A stretch of DNA of 59,194 nt, from positions 194,351 through 253,544 of the forward strand of contig JADBLO010000072.1 in the NCBI GenBank assembly GCA_014894395.1, read 5' to 3'. The position numbers and the translations under genes were made by a program. The notes beneath the pieces are model-generated. The model saw only the letters and a program-made list of their open reading frames with translations. It did not search any database and was not told the origin of the DNA. The number at the start of each line of letters is the position of its first letter. The first letter of the stretch is position 1. This DNA is from Thermoplasmata archaeon (lineage in GTDB: Archaea > Thermoplasmatota > E2 > DHVEG-1). Positions 9,516 through 18,408 of the stretch are shown here, piece by piece.

Positions 9516-10163
9516 ATGAAATTCAAATATCTTATTATTCTCATCGCGATCGCGTCGCTTGTAGTCCTCTATTTTTTATCGCTGGTATCACACCCAGTTC
9601 TTATTTCACTTTCAGCGCTTCCTACCCATAACGGACAACAAGTGATTGTTCAAGGTGTTGTCACCGAATACCGAACAACCACCTACGGTAGCCAAATAAT
9701 TACCCTCAGAGATATGGAGAACAGCACTAATTCAGTGACGCTCTATATCGAAGGCGAAGTTTCGGTCGAATACGGAGATACGGTACAAGCGATAGGAGAA
9801 GTACAACAATACAAAGAACAATGGGAAGTCTCCGTGAACAACCCGCAGTTCGTCACTATCCTTCAAAAATGGAACAATCAATCATTTCCCCTCTGGCAGC
9901 TCGCAGAAAACCCTAGCGAATACCTTGGGACAAACGTAAACGTCACCGGAATCGTTATTCAAAAGTATGAGTCTTCCTTTTCGCTTACTGACCCTGAGGG
10001 AAAATATTTCATCGATGTTTCTTATGATTCCTCCTGCCCCCATCAATTCTCAAAAGACGATTCCGTTGCGGTAGCAGGGCGATTTCTCTACGAAACAAAA
10101 ACATTCCAGTATGTCCTGAAAGCAACAGAAAGTACCCATGGCATCTGGAAACTAGAGAGGTAG
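9516..10163 (+). CDS. Membrane-anchored OB-fold protein
   Basis: A 215-aa protein with one N-terminal hydrophobic helix (residues about 5-25, YLIILIAIASLVVLYFLSLV) followed by two OB-fold-like repeats. The first reads GQQVIVQGVVTEYRTTTYGS, then ITLRDMENSTNSVTLYIEG and YGDTVQAIGEVQQYKEQWEV. The second starts LGTNVNVTGIVIQKYESSFS. Such anchored tandem OB proteins may bind oligonucleotides or other ligands outside the membrane. A strong GGGGG ribosome site precedes the ATG. It is followed four bases later by a TctA-like permease gene, so the two are probably an operon. Confidence 0.8.
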   Translation: MKFKYLIILIAIASLVVLYFLSLVSHPVLISLSALPTHNGQQVIVQGVVTEYRTTTYGSQIITLRDMENSTNSVTLYIEGEVSVEYGDTVQAIGEVQQYKEQWEVSVNNPQFVTILQKWNNQSFPLWQLAENPSEYLGTNVNVTGIVIQKYESSFSLTDPEGKYFIDVSYDSSCPHQFSKDDSVAVAGRFLYETKTFQYVLKATESTHGIWKLER

Positions 10164-10167
10164 CAGC

Positions 10168-11508
10168 GTGCTGGACTTTCTCCTTATCATTGTTTTTTGT
10201 GTCCTTGGCGTACTCGTTGGGATCGTCACCGGTCTGTTACCTGGTTTGCATGTCAACAATGTTGCGCTGATTATGCTTTCTGCTTCCAATGCTATCGTAG
10301 CTGTTTGCAGTCCGTTGTTTGCCTATGGCATTTCTGAGCAGTTTATCCTGATTTTAATAGCAGGATTTATGATTTCCGTATCAATTTCACATTCATTCCA
10401 CGACACCATCCCCACCACTTTTATCGGAGCACCAGAAGAAGACACCGCCCTCTCTGTTCTTCCTGCCCACAGCCTACTACTAAAGGGAGAAGGATACAAA
10501 GCAGTTGCCCTTGCGGCCATGGGGAGCTATGGCGCTATTCTTGTTTGCATTGCACTTCTCTATCCTCTTCGATTCATCATTGGTCCCCCGCTCTCTTTGT
10601 ATACCGCGGTGCGGGAAATCATGGTCTGGGTGCTTATCGCGATCGCTATCCTGATGATCGCAACGGAAAAAACACGGATCACTGAACTAGGGAATCAAGG
10701 GAAACTGCCGTCGATTCTTGGCATGTTGTTTGCTGCATTTGTCTTTGTTCTCTCCGGTGTCTTTGGTCTCCTTGTGCTTGATTTTCATCTTGTCTCACCT
10801 ATTGGGTTACCTGCCCCCGTTTTGTTTCCAGCACTAGCAGGGTTGTTTGGAGTACCAACACTTCTCAACTCTCTGTTGTCCAAACCTGCAATACCGGAGC
10901 AGAAGATAGAGCCTCTTGTTCAGAATCGGATTGAAAAAAAATCGTCTATTGTTTCGATACTCACCGGAAGTCTTGCCGGAATCTTCGTCTCTATCGTCCC
11001 TGGTCTTACCACGGCAACCGGGACAGTCCTTGCGATGAACATTCGTCAGAAATCAAGCCAAGAGCAAACGATTGTGACTTTGTCTTCTGTCAACACCGCA
11101 GCGACGTTCTCAGTCACGGTCATGTTGTTTATCATTCTTCGGGCACGGAGCGGGGTGACTATCGCAGTCAGCCAACTTATCGCTATTGAACCGTGGCAAT
11201 CTCTTCTGATGCCTGCAGGGCTGATTTATCTGTTGATGTTCCTGGTTTTAAGCGGGATACTCTCGTACTTTCTCACGCTCTACATTGGACGGTTATTTGC
11301 GAAAAAATTCCATAGCATTCCGTATCAAGCGTTGGTGGTGTTTACCCTGGTCTTTGTTTTTGCTCTGGTTGTTCTGTTCACCGGGGTTCTTGGGTTAATC
11401 GTGCTCTTAGCGGCAACTTGTATCGGTTTCTTACCGATATGCTGGGGTGTGCGTCGAAGCCATTGCATGGGGGTGTTATTGGTCCCGATTATCCTGTATT
11501 TCCTTTGA
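10168..11508 (+). CDS. TctA-family-like multi-pass membrane protein (archaeal COG1784 type)
   Basis: A 446-aa polytopic membrane protein with about ten to twelve hydrophobic segments. The N-terminal GIVTGLLPGLHVNNVALIML and the mirrored GIFVSIVPGLTTATGTVLAM in the second half are the paired glycine/proline-rich loops of the tripartite tricarboxylate permease TctA family. Archaeal members lack the periplasmic TctC binding protein, and none is encoded here. The upstream OB-fold protein may be a partner instead. The start is a GTG at 10168. It converges on DUF2240 with a 20-nt overlap. The substrate is unknown. Confidence 0.8.
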   Translation: MLDFLLIIVFCVLGVLVGIVTGLLPGLHVNNVALIMLSASNAIVAVCSPLFAYGISEQFILILIAGFMISVSISHSFHDTIPTTFIGAPEEDTALSVLPAHSLLLKGEGYKAVALAAMGSYGAILVCIALLYPLRFIIGPPLSLYTAVREIMVWVLIAIAILMIATEKTRITELGNQGKLPSILGMLFAAFVFVLSGVFGLLVLDFHLVSPIGLPAPVLFPALAGLFGVPTLLNSLLSKPAIPEQKIEPLVQNRIEKKSSIVSILTGSLAGIFVSIVPGLTTATGTVLAMNIRQKSSQEQTIVTLSSVNTAATFSVTVMLFIILRARSGVTIAVSQLIAIEPWQSLLMPAGLIYLLMFLVLSGILSYFLTLYIGRLFAKKFHSIPYQALVVFTLVFVFALVVLFTGVLGLIVLLAATCIGFLPICWGVRRSHCMGVLLVPIILYFL

Positions 11509-11977
11509 AGAGGTTCTGTTCAACTGCATCGTACCAATCAGTCATATCAACGTTGTATTTCCGTGCGAGGTACAGCACGGCTACCTCAGGTAGAATGTTT
11601 TTTTCTCTTCCTTCGCTAGTTATTTCCTTGAGGATCTCTTGGTGGTTGCGGTTGGTTTGAGCGGATATCTGAGCAATAATGCCCTCGAGTATGTTTTCTT
11701 TTTTCTCCTCGTGTGTTTTTTCACTAAAAAGGTTTTTCGTCGGGGTAAACCCAACAGGGATACTGGTTTTTTCAACCGGGAAATTCGGATGAAGTAATCC
11801 ATCTTTTTTTATAAGCAGCTCTTTTTTGAGTGAGTATTTGACGAACTCTTGTGCGTCTTTTGTGCTGAACCACCCAAGTTCCATGGAGAGCGGTAGGTAC
11901 AGCTCGGTGTCTTTTAACGCGGTTTTTCCGCTGCGGTTGAAGAGGAACGCGATGATGATTTTTGCCTCAGACTCCAT
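11489..11977 (-). CDS. DUF2240 family protein
   Basis: A 162-aa archaeal protein. The N-terminal part (IIIAFLFNRSGKTALKDTEL...LGWFSTKDAQEFVKYSLKK) looks like a winged-helix-type fold, and the C-terminal part (EILKEITSEGREKNILPEVA followed by VLYLARKYNVDM) is helical. This arrangement is that of the uncharacterised archaeal DUF2240 family. The start codon overlaps the stop of the upstream HisA-like gene by one base (TAATG), indicating translational coupling. The function is unknown. A DNA- or RNA-related role is a guess from the fold. Confidence 0.8.
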   Translation of the reverse strand: MESEAKIIIAFLFNRSGKTALKDTELYLPLSMELGWFSTKDAQEFVKYSLKKELLIKKDGLLHPNFPVEKTSIPVGFTPTKNLFSEKTHEEKKENILEGIIAQISAQTNRNHQEILKEITSEGREKNILPEVAVLYLARKYNVDMTDWYDAVEQNLFKGNTG

Positions 11978-12546
11978 TAGTTCTCCCCTTCTTTTTTATT
12001 CAAATCAATGAGGATACCGGTGATGCCTTGTTCATTCCAGAACGGGACCTTGTCCGTACTCTGTGTATAGCGATAGAGTTTATGTTTAGTGAGAACGTCT
12101 TTTGAAAACGTAGTGTAATCAGATGTATCATTGAAGAGGACGATGCCGACATCCTCTGAAAAGAAAGACAAAGGCTGGCGTTGTTCTTTTTGTTGTTCAC
12201 TCATAGCAAGGTATATCTCATCATCGGTCAGCTCTTGTACACCAGGAAAGTCAATCTCAGGCCAGAGATCATTTCGTAAGGTGATGTTGGTTGCACCAGC
12301 CATGATCGTATCCATGACATCATCAAGTCGTCTGGGTCCGTCATCGATCCAAAGAATGCAATGCTCGGTGAGTCGTTGGTACAGCGCAAAATTAGGGTTG
12401 TTATGCTCTATGCCGTCGCAATCTAGCACATACAGCATCGAGTCTTTTTCCACTCGTAAGAAGAGGGTATCAAGGTTGAGTGGTTCTCCGTCTTTTCCGT
12501 CAAGGAGTTTTCCTTTTTTCACACTGATAAGTGGGATGATGTTCAT
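11977..12546 (-). CDS. HisA/HisF-related TIM-barrel-like protein, probably not catalytically active as HisA
   Basis: A 189-aa protein resembling the archaeal HisA-related group: IIPLISVKKGKLLDG at the N-terminus, LYVLDCDGIEHNNPNFALYQ, then ILWIDDGPRRLDDVMDTIMA. It is shorter than HisA (about 230-245). The first catalytic Asp of HisA (IIPAIDL) is Ser here (IIPLISV), so the histidine-pathway isomerase reaction is unlikely. The gene is coupled to DUF2240. No other histidine genes are nearby. A TATA-like stretch (TATTTAAATC on the minus strand near 12590) lies upstream. Confidence 0.65.
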   Translation of the reverse strand: MNIIPLISVKKGKLLDGKDGEPLNLDTLFLRVEKDSMLYVLDCDGIEHNNPNFALYQRLTEHCILWIDDGPRRLDDVMDTIMAGATNITLRNDLWPEIDFPGVQELTDDEIYLAMSEQQKEQRQPLSFFSEDVGIVLFNDTSDYTTFSKDVLTKHKLYRYTQSTDKVPFWNEQGITGILIDLNKKEGEN

Positions 12547-12623
12547 ACACCTGGCAATCAGTCAGGCTGCTAAATACTTTTCAGATATGATGATTTAAAT
12601 ATTAAAAAAAAGAAGGAAGATAG

Positions 12624-15026
12624 CTATCTTCCTAGTCGTTTCTCTGTCTCAGCAATCTTCAACCGTGTTTTAATGACGGTATCTGGATTCAGCGAGATGC
12701 TATCGATGCCGCATTCCACCAGAAACTCAGCAAACTCAGGGAAATCAGATGGCGCTTGTCCACAGATACCAACTTTTCGTCGAGGATGATGACTGTGCGC
12801 AGTGGTAATCACTTGTGAAACCAGTCGTTTCACCGCGTCGTTTCGTTCATCAAAGATATGAGCGACCAAATCAGAGTCTCGGTCAAGACCAAGGGTCAGC
12901 TGCGTAAGATCATTAGACCCGATGGAAAAACCGTCGAAGATTTCGCAGAATTGATCAGCAACAATGACATTGGATGGTATCTCACACATCACGTAGACCT
13001 CAAGCCCGTTTTCTCCTTGTTTCAGACCGTATTCGTTCATGACTTGGATGACCTTACGACCTTCCTCTGGTGTTCGGCAGAATGGGATCATGGGTTTGAT
13101 ATTAGTGAGTCCCATTTCGTTTCGTGCTTTCTTGAGTGCGACACATTCGAGTCCGAACGCTGGTTTGAATTTCTCGTCATAGTATCGGGAGGCTCCTCGC
13201 CAGCCGATCATCGGGTTATGCTCCTCAGGCTCGTACAGGTATCCACCGATGAGGTTCGCGTATTCGTTGGTCTTAAAATCAGACATCCTGACAATAACAT
13301 CATACGGGTAGAACCCTGCAGCTATCTTTGCGATACCTCGCGCTAAAGTATCGACGAAGAATTCCACTTTGTCGTCATAACCAGCGCTGCGTTCATCGAT
13401 TTTTTTAATGACCTCTGCGATTTTTTTGTCCTTTACCGCTTTCTTTTTTAAAGTGTTATAATCCAGTAATGCAAGAGGATGAATGCCGATATGCGAATTA
13501 ATGATGAATTCTTCTCGTGCGAGACCGACACCGTTGTTCGGAATCTGTCCTTGCTGGAATGCTTGTTCTGGAACACCGACATTCATCATAATCTGCGTCT
13601 TGGTTGTCGGGAGTTCATCAAGTTTCACTTCATCAACATGGAATTTCAGTAATCCTTCGTAGATTCTGCCGACTCCTTCAGAGCAGTCGATCGTAATGTC
13701 GGATCCTTTCTTAATGACAGAGGTGCCGTTTCCTGTTCCGATGACACAGGGGATTCCCAGTTCTCTGGAAATAATGGCAGCATGACAGGTACGTCCACCA
13801 CGGTTCGTAACAATGGCGCCTGCGATTTTCATAATCGGTTCCCAGTCAGGATCCGTCATGTCAGTGACCAAGGCTTGTCCTTTTTTGAATTGACTGATGT
13901 CTTTGGCTTCCTCGATGATATTAACTTGACCTTGTCCGATTTTGCTGCCAACTGCTTCTCCTTCGGCGAGGAGATTTCCTTTTTCATCAAGCACATAGGT
14001 TTTCATCGTTGCCATATCTTTTTGTGAATGGACGGTCTCTGGTCGTGCTTGGACGATGAAGAGTTCTTTGGTTTGTCCGTCTTTTGCCCATTCGATGTCC
14101 ATTGGTTTTTTGTAATGATCCTCAATAATACATGCCCACTGAGCAAGCGTTAACAGCTCATCATCAGTAATCACAAACGTTGCTTTGTCCGCGGCACTGA
14201 CCTTAGTTTGCTTCGTTCCGGTTGGCCCATACACAAGTCGTTTTTCTTTTGACCCCAATTTCTTCTCAAGAATAGGTTTGAAACCTTTTTTCAAGGTTGG
14301 TTTGAACACATAGAACTGGTCAGGGTTGACTGTACCTTGTACAACGTTTTCTCCAAGACCATATGCACCAGTAATGTAGACTACATCGGTGAATCCACTT
14401 TCAGTATCAATAGAGAACATTACACCAGAGCACGCAAGGTCAGAGCGTACCATTTTTTGGACACCAACAGAAAGATAGACAGATAAATGGTCAAAGCCTT
14501 TGTCGACACGATATGAGATCGCACGGTTTGTGAACAGTGATGCAAAACAATCTCGTACTTTCTCTATAAGTTCGTCTTCACCACGGATGTTGAGGTAGGT
14601 TTCTTGTTGTCCTGCGAAACTTGCGTCAGGCAAGTCCTCTGCAGTGGCGCTGCTTCGTACCGCGACATCAACATTTTCGCCGTAGCGGAACTCCATCTCC
14701 CGGTAGTAACGCCGAATGTCTTCTTCAAGCTCCTTTGGGATCGGGGTGTTTTTGATGAGATCACGTATCTTTTGTCCTCGTACTGCAAGATCAGTCACAT
14801 CATGTGTGTTCAGGTCTTTGAGTATCTCCTTTATTTTGATGTCAATGCCTGCTTTTTCAATCATGTATTTATATGCATACGCAGTGATGGCAAACCCAGA
14901 GGGCACTCGAACTCCTTTCTGACCAAGATTCCGAATCATTTCTCCGAGAGATGCGTTTTTCCCACCAACTGAAGGTACGTCACCGATGGTGAGATCTTCA
15001 AACCACTTTACAAACTCCTGCATCAT
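12624..15026 (-). CDS. ppsA: Phosphoenolpyruvate synthase
   Basis: Converts pyruvate, ATP and water to PEP, AMP and phosphate for gluconeogenesis. The 800-aa protein has the N-terminal ATP-grasp-like domain (SVGGKNASLGEMIRNL, DVAVRSSATAEDLPDASFAG), the phospho-histidine domain with GGRTCHAAIISRELGIP (catalytic His), and the C-terminal PEP/pyruvate barrel ending GICGQAPSDFPEFAEFLVEC, GIDSISLNPD. The ATG at 15026 is chosen because GGAGAG sits six bases upstream. The frame extends 11 codons further without a ribosome site. A TATA-like GAATTTATATG lies about 45 bp upstream. Long antisense ORFs here are codon-bias shadows. Confidence 0.97.
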   Translation of the reverse strand: MMQEFVKWFEDLTIGDVPSVGGKNASLGEMIRNLGQKGVRVPSGFAITAYAYKYMIEKAGIDIKIKEILKDLNTHDVTDLAVRGQKIRDLIKNTPIPKELEEDIRRYYREMEFRYGENVDVAVRSSATAEDLPDASFAGQQETYLNIRGEDELIEKVRDCFASLFTNRAISYRVDKGFDHLSVYLSVGVQKMVRSDLACSGVMFSIDTESGFTDVVYITGAYGLGENVVQGTVNPDQFYVFKPTLKKGFKPILEKKLGSKEKRLVYGPTGTKQTKVSAADKATFVITDDELLTLAQWACIIEDHYKKPMDIEWAKDGQTKELFIVQARPETVHSQKDMATMKTYVLDEKGNLLAEGEAVGSKIGQGQVNIIEEAKDISQFKKGQALVTDMTDPDWEPIMKIAGAIVTNRGGRTCHAAIISRELGIPCVIGTGNGTSVIKKGSDITIDCSEGVGRIYEGLLKFHVDEVKLDELPTTKTQIMMNVGVPEQAFQQGQIPNNGVGLAREEFIINSHIGIHPLALLDYNTLKKKAVKDKKIAEVIKKIDERSAGYDDKVEFFVDTLARGIAKIAAGFYPYDVIVRMSDFKTNEYANLIGGYLYEPEEHNPMIGWRGASRYYDEKFKPAFGLECVALKKARNEMGLTNIKPMIPFCRTPEEGRKVIQVMNEYGLKQGENGLEVYVMCEIPSNVIVADQFCEIFDGFSIGSNDLTQLTLGLDRDSDLVAHIFDERNDAVKRLVSQVITTAHSHHPRRKVGICGQAPSDFPEFAEFLVECGIDSISLNPDTVIKTRLKIAETEKRLGR

Positions 15027-15185
15027 TGAAATCTCTCCTTTCATGAAGCGGGTTAACACGAACTGACATATAAATTCTTTTTACCAGGACTACTATGAAG
15101 ATAACAATTGTACACTCTCTAAAGACCTCCTACTGTCTTCTATTACTCCTGTAATCCAGTAAAAAAGGAAAATAAATAGGAATAA

Positions 15186-15740
15186 TCACTTCACGTCGTT
15201 TTCCATAAAAACAGCAGCAGCAAGAACCGTGGTCCACAACCCGTCTTTATCTCCTTCCGCGGTCTGTGCGACACTCTGTGTGCGAACGATCTGTCCGCTC
15301 ATCTTGTATTCCTGTTTCCGTTTGTCCCATGCTTTATCTGGATCGAACTCTAACCCAAGCGTGGTTGCAAGCATGGTCGCCGCAAGGTCCTCCGTGTAAT
15401 CCTCGAGCTTCTTCCCGGTGATTCCAAAGGCATGATGCTCTGAGATGTACCCGTAGTCCGATCGATCCTTAGGAACCGCAATACCGACTGCAGCACCGAT
15501 AAGTCGATTTGGTTCATTGGTCGTATTCCGGGACATGACCACATAGGTGATTTCACCTGCATCGAGTTCTTTGACCCCTTTTTCTTTTGAAATGATTGTA
15601 CAGTGTGGTGGGATAATGCTTGAGACATAGACAAGGTTGCATTGTTCGATATCCGCATCACGCAACGCAAGCTCAAATGATTGAAGCTCGTGTTTATGTC
15701 TTCCTACACCCTTTGTAAAAAAAACTCTTTTTGGTACCAT
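15186..15740 (-). CDS. pdaD: Pyruvoyl-dependent arginine decarboxylase
   Basis: Makes agmatine from arginine for polyamines and for agmatidine in tRNA-Ile. The 184-aa proenzyme has the self-cleavage site [12 protein letters not shown], where Ser40-Ser41 should split to give the beta chain and the pyruvoyl group on the alpha chain. [10 protein letters not shown] and [13 protein letters not shown] are also family-typical. The ATG at 15740 is preceded by GGGAGGAATA, a clear ribosome site. The frame allows a start 21 nt earlier. About 160 bp separate it from ppsA, with no other gene between. Confidence 0.95.
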   Translation of the reverse strand: MVPKRVFFTKGVGRHKHELQSFELALRDADIEQCNLVYVSSIIPPHCTIISKEKGVKELDAGEITYVVMSRNTTNEPNRLIGAAVGIAVPKDRSDYGYISEHHAFGITGKKLEDYTEDLAATMLATTLGLEFDPDKAWDKRKQEYKMSGQIVRTQSVAQTAEGDKDGLWTTVLAAAVFMENDVK

Positions 15741-15784
15741 TATTCCTCCCTGAATAACCATTGTTTAATAAATATATCTATACC

Positions 15785-16903
15785 TTACGCGACTTCTTTT
15801 TCCTCCTCTTTATCCGCATCTTCTTCTTCGATTTTCTCTTCTTCGGGTTCTGCTACTCTCACCGTCTTTTGTTTTTTCAAAAGCTCCTTCATCTGCTTCT
15901 GGATATCAACCTGCTCTGGTGGAAAAGCGTCTTCTTCTGCAATAGTTTTTTTCATCACCATCTTTTCTTCACTTTCGTTTTCCTCTTCATCTAGCTCCTC
16001 TTCTTCGTTTGTTTGTTTCACTGCGTTTCCCCGTGGTTTTTCCCTTACCTGTTTATGAAGAAGATCGCGCATCTGCGTCTGAATATCCACTTGTTGTTTC
16101 TGAAATTCAACTTGTTCTTTCTGATATTGCGTCGGCACATGGGTTTGCACCAAGCCTTCCACAAGTTGTTTCACATCCTTGTAAGGATACACGCCATGTA
16201 ACTCGTAGTAACTTCGTGCAATCGGTGTTTGTACTTCTTTTCCACCGCCAGCAAACCCAAATAATTTTGCTTTCTTTGTCCCCATTTCAACACCGCCTGC
16301 TGCAAAGGATTTATCACTCCCCAACCCAAAGCCGGATTGGCTTACGGGAATGATCGTCCCAAACCCAAAAATCTGTCCAAGTATCCCTTGTTTCGCATCA
16401 ATATCAGCGATTTTATCGTACCTGATAGTCCGTTCCCGTTTTGTCAGCACACCACCTTTGAAGATAATGCGGAGGTTCGTAATGATGTATTTATGTGACC
16501 GGCGATATAACTCGATAATCAAAAAACCAACGATGGAGACCGCAACTGAGTACACCATGATAAAAAGCGACGTGTTGTTCTCCCAGTGTTGCCAGTAAAT
16601 CAGTCCAAATGCACCTGCAAACACGGCGAGATACAAAAGGAAGATGCTTAATCGGATTGCAACAAGCCAGGCGACGACACCAACAAGCAGTAAGACAAGA
16701 CCCCACAGCATTAACGGATACCACGATGCGACACCATTGCCGCTAAAAATAGTTGCGTAACTTGAAAATTCTGTCAACCACCAAACCACAATCCCCCACA
16801 CGATTACAAAGATGCAGAGTGCCTGCAATTTCATGAACGACAAAGGATGAGGTGAGAGTAACCGTTCAATCTGCTCGTTTTTTAGAAGCTCTTTTTTTTC
16901 CAT
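15785..16903 (-). CDS. Membrane protein with bacterial PH-like (bPH2/DUF304) domain and acidic coiled-coil tail
   Basis: A 372-aa protein. Four hydrophobic segments lie between residues about 25 and 130 and are followed by a PH-like domain of the DUF304 type (HKYIITNLRIIFKGGVL, RTIRYDKIADIDAKQGILG, FGFGTIIPVS). The second half is charged, predicted coiled-coil, with two near-repeats VDIQTQMRDLLHKQ and VDIQKQMKELLKKQ and a strongly acidic end. The start is taken at the ATG 16903 (GAGGG six bases before it) rather than a TTG two codons earlier. It overlaps the upstream membrane-protein gene by 38 nt. Function unknown. Confidence 0.78.
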   Translation of the reverse strand: MEKKELLKNEQIERLLSPHPLSFMKLQALCIFVIVWGIVVWWLTEFSSYATIFSGNGVASWYPLMLWGLVLLLVGVVAWLVAIRLSIFLLYLAVFAGAFGLIYWQHWENNTSLFIMVYSVAVSIVGFLIIELYRRSHKYIITNLRIIFKGGVLTKRERTIRYDKIADIDAKQGILGQIFGFGTIIPVSQSGFGLGSDKSFAAGGVEMGTKKAKLFGFAGGGKEVQTPIARSYYELHGVYPYKDVKQLVEGLVQTHVPTQYQKEQVEFQKQQVDIQTQMRDLLHKQVREKPRGNAVKQTNEEEELDEEENESEEKMVMKKTIAEEDAFPPEQVDIQKQMKELLKKQKTVRVAEPEEEKIEEEDADKEEEKEVA

Positions 16904-17945
16904 CCGCAACCCTCACATGCTTCATCTTTGTCGCAGTTTTAAATCTATTGGTCTTCTTATATTTTATCAACAGGATGGTGACGATACATGTACAGACTAT
17001 CATGAGAAGCAGTGAAATGCTATCTCCTTGTCGGACCGGGTAATACAAAAATATTATTCGCGCAATGACGTAGGAGACTGGGACAGTGAGATACGACACC
17101 GCTTTCCACCATCCTCTTATATGATCTGTTGATCTTATCAAAAAAAGGAGAAGATACGTAAGAAGCAATGCGATGATCGCGGTCAGAGAAATCCAGCCAA
17201 ATACCGAAAACAAGACCATGTACCAGTTTTGATTAAGAAACAAAGAGAGAAAATAAAATGCGTACAAACCGAGAATAATCAACAGAATGTACAATGGTTT
17301 TTTTCTGATATGGTAAAAAATATTTTTCAGATCATATATCATGTCGATTTTTGCTTTCCGGTCTTCACCTATATAACTGGGTCGTATCCCCAATCCAAAA
17401 AATAATAATACGAACAAGAATCCGACATGGAGCGGGTTGAAGAGATCAATATGTGTGAGGAAGCCAATAAGTTCATGTGCGAATGCGGATAGGCTTACAC
17501 CAAAGTTGATCAATGATTCTACAAACGTGTAATGTACTGGTGTTGGGAACGTGAAACCTTTCCCGATGACAAAATAACTAAAGAGCAAGACAAGCCCTGC
17601 AGGAATAAAAAATGGACCAATCAGGAGAAATGAATTTACTATCCATTCAACCACTCCTGTTTTTTCTTTCTTCGGCTCAACGGTTCCATAGTTCACGGTC
17701 ACATGAAACGTCGCAATCCCGCTTCTCGTGACTGTATAACCAAGAGCATGGCAAATCGTTTGAAACAAGATGCCAATGAAGTTGGTGAAACGACAGAACG
17801 CTTCGTGCCGATGACGTAGTTTTGACAGCATCCGTTTTTGAATTTCGATGAAGAGCAACTGGAGAAACCAAAAGGCAACAACTCCGATAATGGGCGCAAG
17901 TGCTGCTCCTGCTAAGACATCGATATCCAATGGGACGTTCGCCAT
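16866..17945 (-). CDS. Polytopic membrane protein of unknown function
   Basis: A 359-aa protein with roughly eight to nine hydrophobic segments and a basic C-terminus (HVRVADGKKRASKKRAD). The arrangement CHALGYTVTRSGIATFHVTV followed later by AHELIGFL and IDLFNPLHVGFLFVLLFFGL faintly recalls metallopeptidase M50-type membrane proteins, but no complete HExxH is present, so no protease function is claimed. It is translationally linked by overlap to the PH-domain membrane protein downstream, suggesting a two-protein membrane complex. A TATA box (TTTTTATATACTC on the minus strand, 17970-17982) lies about 30 bp upstream, so it starts its own transcript. Confidence 0.7.
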   Translation of the reverse strand: MANVPLDIDVLAGAALAPIIGVVAFWFLQLLFIEIQKRMLSKLRHRHEAFCRFTNFIGILFQTICHALGYTVTRSGIATFHVTVNYGTVEPKKEKTGVVEWIVNSFLLIGPFFIPAGLVLLFSYFVIGKGFTFPTPVHYTFVESLINFGVSLSAFAHELIGFLTHIDLFNPLHVGFLFVLLFFGLGIRPSYIGEDRKAKIDMIYDLKNIFYHIRKKPLYILLIILGLYAFYFLSLFLNQNWYMVLFSVFGWISLTAIIALLLTYLLLFLIRSTDHIRGWWKAVSYLTVPVSYVIARIIFLYYPVRQGDSISLLLMIVCTCIVTILLIKYKKTNRFKTATKMKHVRVADGKKRASKKRAD

Positions 17946-17969
17946 CTCTCTCCAAAGTGATAGTCAACC

Positions 17970-17982
17970 GAGTATATAAAAA
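17970..17982 (-). promoter_or_regulatory. TATA box for the two-gene membrane-protein operon
   Basis: The minus strand reads TTTTTATATACTC, an archaeal TATA-type element about 25-37 bp before the ATG at 17945. It sits in the 43-bp gap after the JAMM gene and would give a very short leader. Confidence 0.5.
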
Positions 17983-17988
17983 TCTTTT

Positions 17989-18405
17989 TTAAATAATCTC
18001 AATCGAAACCTCATGGCCCATGTAATCGTATGCCTTCCATGAAACGCTACCAAAGGGTGTGACACCGACAATTATATGGATTCTTCCAAAGTGGCTAAAC
18101 AAATCTAAATCCGCCTCAGATGGTCGGGCAATGGAAGACGGATGGGAATGCACCGTACCAACAACACTGAAATCCACAGGAAGCATATGTAAATGAAAAA
18201 TCGCATGAGAATCCCCCGAAATAGTACCTGGGAGAAGAACCACTTCAATAATCGTGGTTTTATTCACACGGTCAACGCGGAGAAGCGCGCCGAATTCTTG
18301 CGGAAAACTTGATTTCGAACTCTCGAAAATCAGATCAAGGCACTTCTGCGTTATCTTCCATTGAACAGGCGTATACTCAGTTTTTTTTCGTCGGAAAAGC
18401 CCCAT
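17989..18405 (-). CDS. JAMM/MPN+ metalloprotease
   Basis: A 138-aa zinc isopeptidase-type protein. Glu37 (QEFGALL) and the motif H86-S-H88-P...S96-x-x-D99 (VHSHPSSIARPSEADLD) form the complete JAMM motif. Archaeal stand-alone members remove SAMP/ubiquitin-like modifiers or process small sulfur-carrier proteins. Which applies here is not shown, and no SAMP gene is visible in the window. It is the last gene of a five-gene run (DUF99, ferredoxin, lipid reductase, NAD kinase, JAMM), three bases after nadK. Confidence 0.92.
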   Translation of the reverse strand: MGLFRRKKTEYTPVQWKITQKCLDLIFESSKSSFPQEFGALLRVDRVNKTTIIEVVLLPGTISGDSHAIFHLHMLPVDFSVVGTVHSHPSSIARPSEADLDLFSHFGRIHIIVGVTPFGSVSWKAYDYMGHEVSIEII

Positions 18406-18408
18406 GTA

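Noticed and set aside
12858-14972. Several long ORFs on the plus strand inside the PEP synthase gene
   Set aside because: They are antisense to a clear full-length enzyme, have no ribosome sites and no recognisable motifs. They arise from codon bias.
16866-17945. Site-2 (M50) protease identity for the polytopic membrane protein
   Set aside because: No HExxH or matching Asp motif could be found. The resemblance is limited to isolated His residues in hydrophobic context.
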